The translations under genes and the position numbers were made by a program. A stretch of 6,112 nt of DNA from positions 1 through 6,112 of the forward strand of contig CALIQO010000640.1 in assembly GCA_938044055.1 (NCBI GenBank), given 5' to 3'. The notes below the pieces were generated by a model. It had not been told where the DNA came from, did not search any database, and saw only the letters and a program-made list of their open reading frames with translations. Positions 5,981-6,112 of the stretch are shown here, piece after piece. Every line of letters begins with the position of its first letter. Positions within the stretch are counted from its first letter, which is position 1. This stretch comes from an uncultured Saprospiraceae bacterium (lineage in GTDB: Bacteria > Bacteroidota > Bacteroidia > Chitinophagales > Saprospiraceae).

Positions 5981-6112
5981 GGGTTTTCTCAGTAGCCCTG
6001 AATCAGACAGAAGAGATAGAATTGTAGTTACCTTTTATTGAGAACATCACCATCTTATAATTGGAACCCCTATTTATAATAACGTACTGGCCTCACTTAG
6101 ACTTGCAACTCT
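5981..6112. other. Right-edge region with no recognised gene
   Basis: I see no sustained frame on either strand, no tRNA fold and no repeat. It lies upstream of the minus-strand gene and may hold its regulatory sequence or the start of a divergent unit outside the window. Confidence 0.4.

Overview
The window looks like a chromosomal segment of an AT-rich Bacteroidota (Bacteroidetes) bacterium. Three things point there: a Bat (aerotolerance-type) operon whose BatC has the Gln/Lys-rich tail typical of the phylum, an asparaginyl-tRNA synthetase that closely follows the Bacteroidota form, and translation starts without Shine-Dalgarno sequences together with TAnnTTyG-like -7 promoter elements. A placement near Saprospiria is only a guess.

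Left part (1-2588): the end of a Bat operon, all on the + strand and tightly packed. It holds the 3' end of batC (TPR protein, only its low-complexity tail is present), then after 2 bases a short secreted protein made of a single BatD-like domain plus a basic tail, then after 1 base a full-length batD (signal peptide, periplasmic beta domains, one membrane helix, cytoplasmic helical tail). No batE follows. The short gene is 40% identical (28 of 70 hand-aligned positions) to the first domain of the batD beside it, so the pair looks like a partial duplication.

Middle part (2589-4416): asnS with its own probable promoter. A 46-base near-perfect palindrome lies 17 bases after its stop codon.

Right part (4417-6112): a DUF2853-family cytosolic protein gene with a probable promoter and a strong intrinsic terminator, followed by a sparsely coding stretch of small orphan membrane proteins. 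These are a 70-residue basic protein with a C-terminal membrane helix, a possible 20-residue hydrophobic microprotein starting on its stop codon (ATGA overlap), a 79-residue protein of the same architecture, and a convergent minus-strand three-helix membrane protein whose 3' end overlaps the previous gene by 11 bases.

I see no RNA genes, CRISPR array, insertion sequence, phage or defence module. The best candidates for something undescribed are the single-domain BatD paralogue and the cluster of tiny membrane proteins. Both are modest leads, not demonstrated systems.
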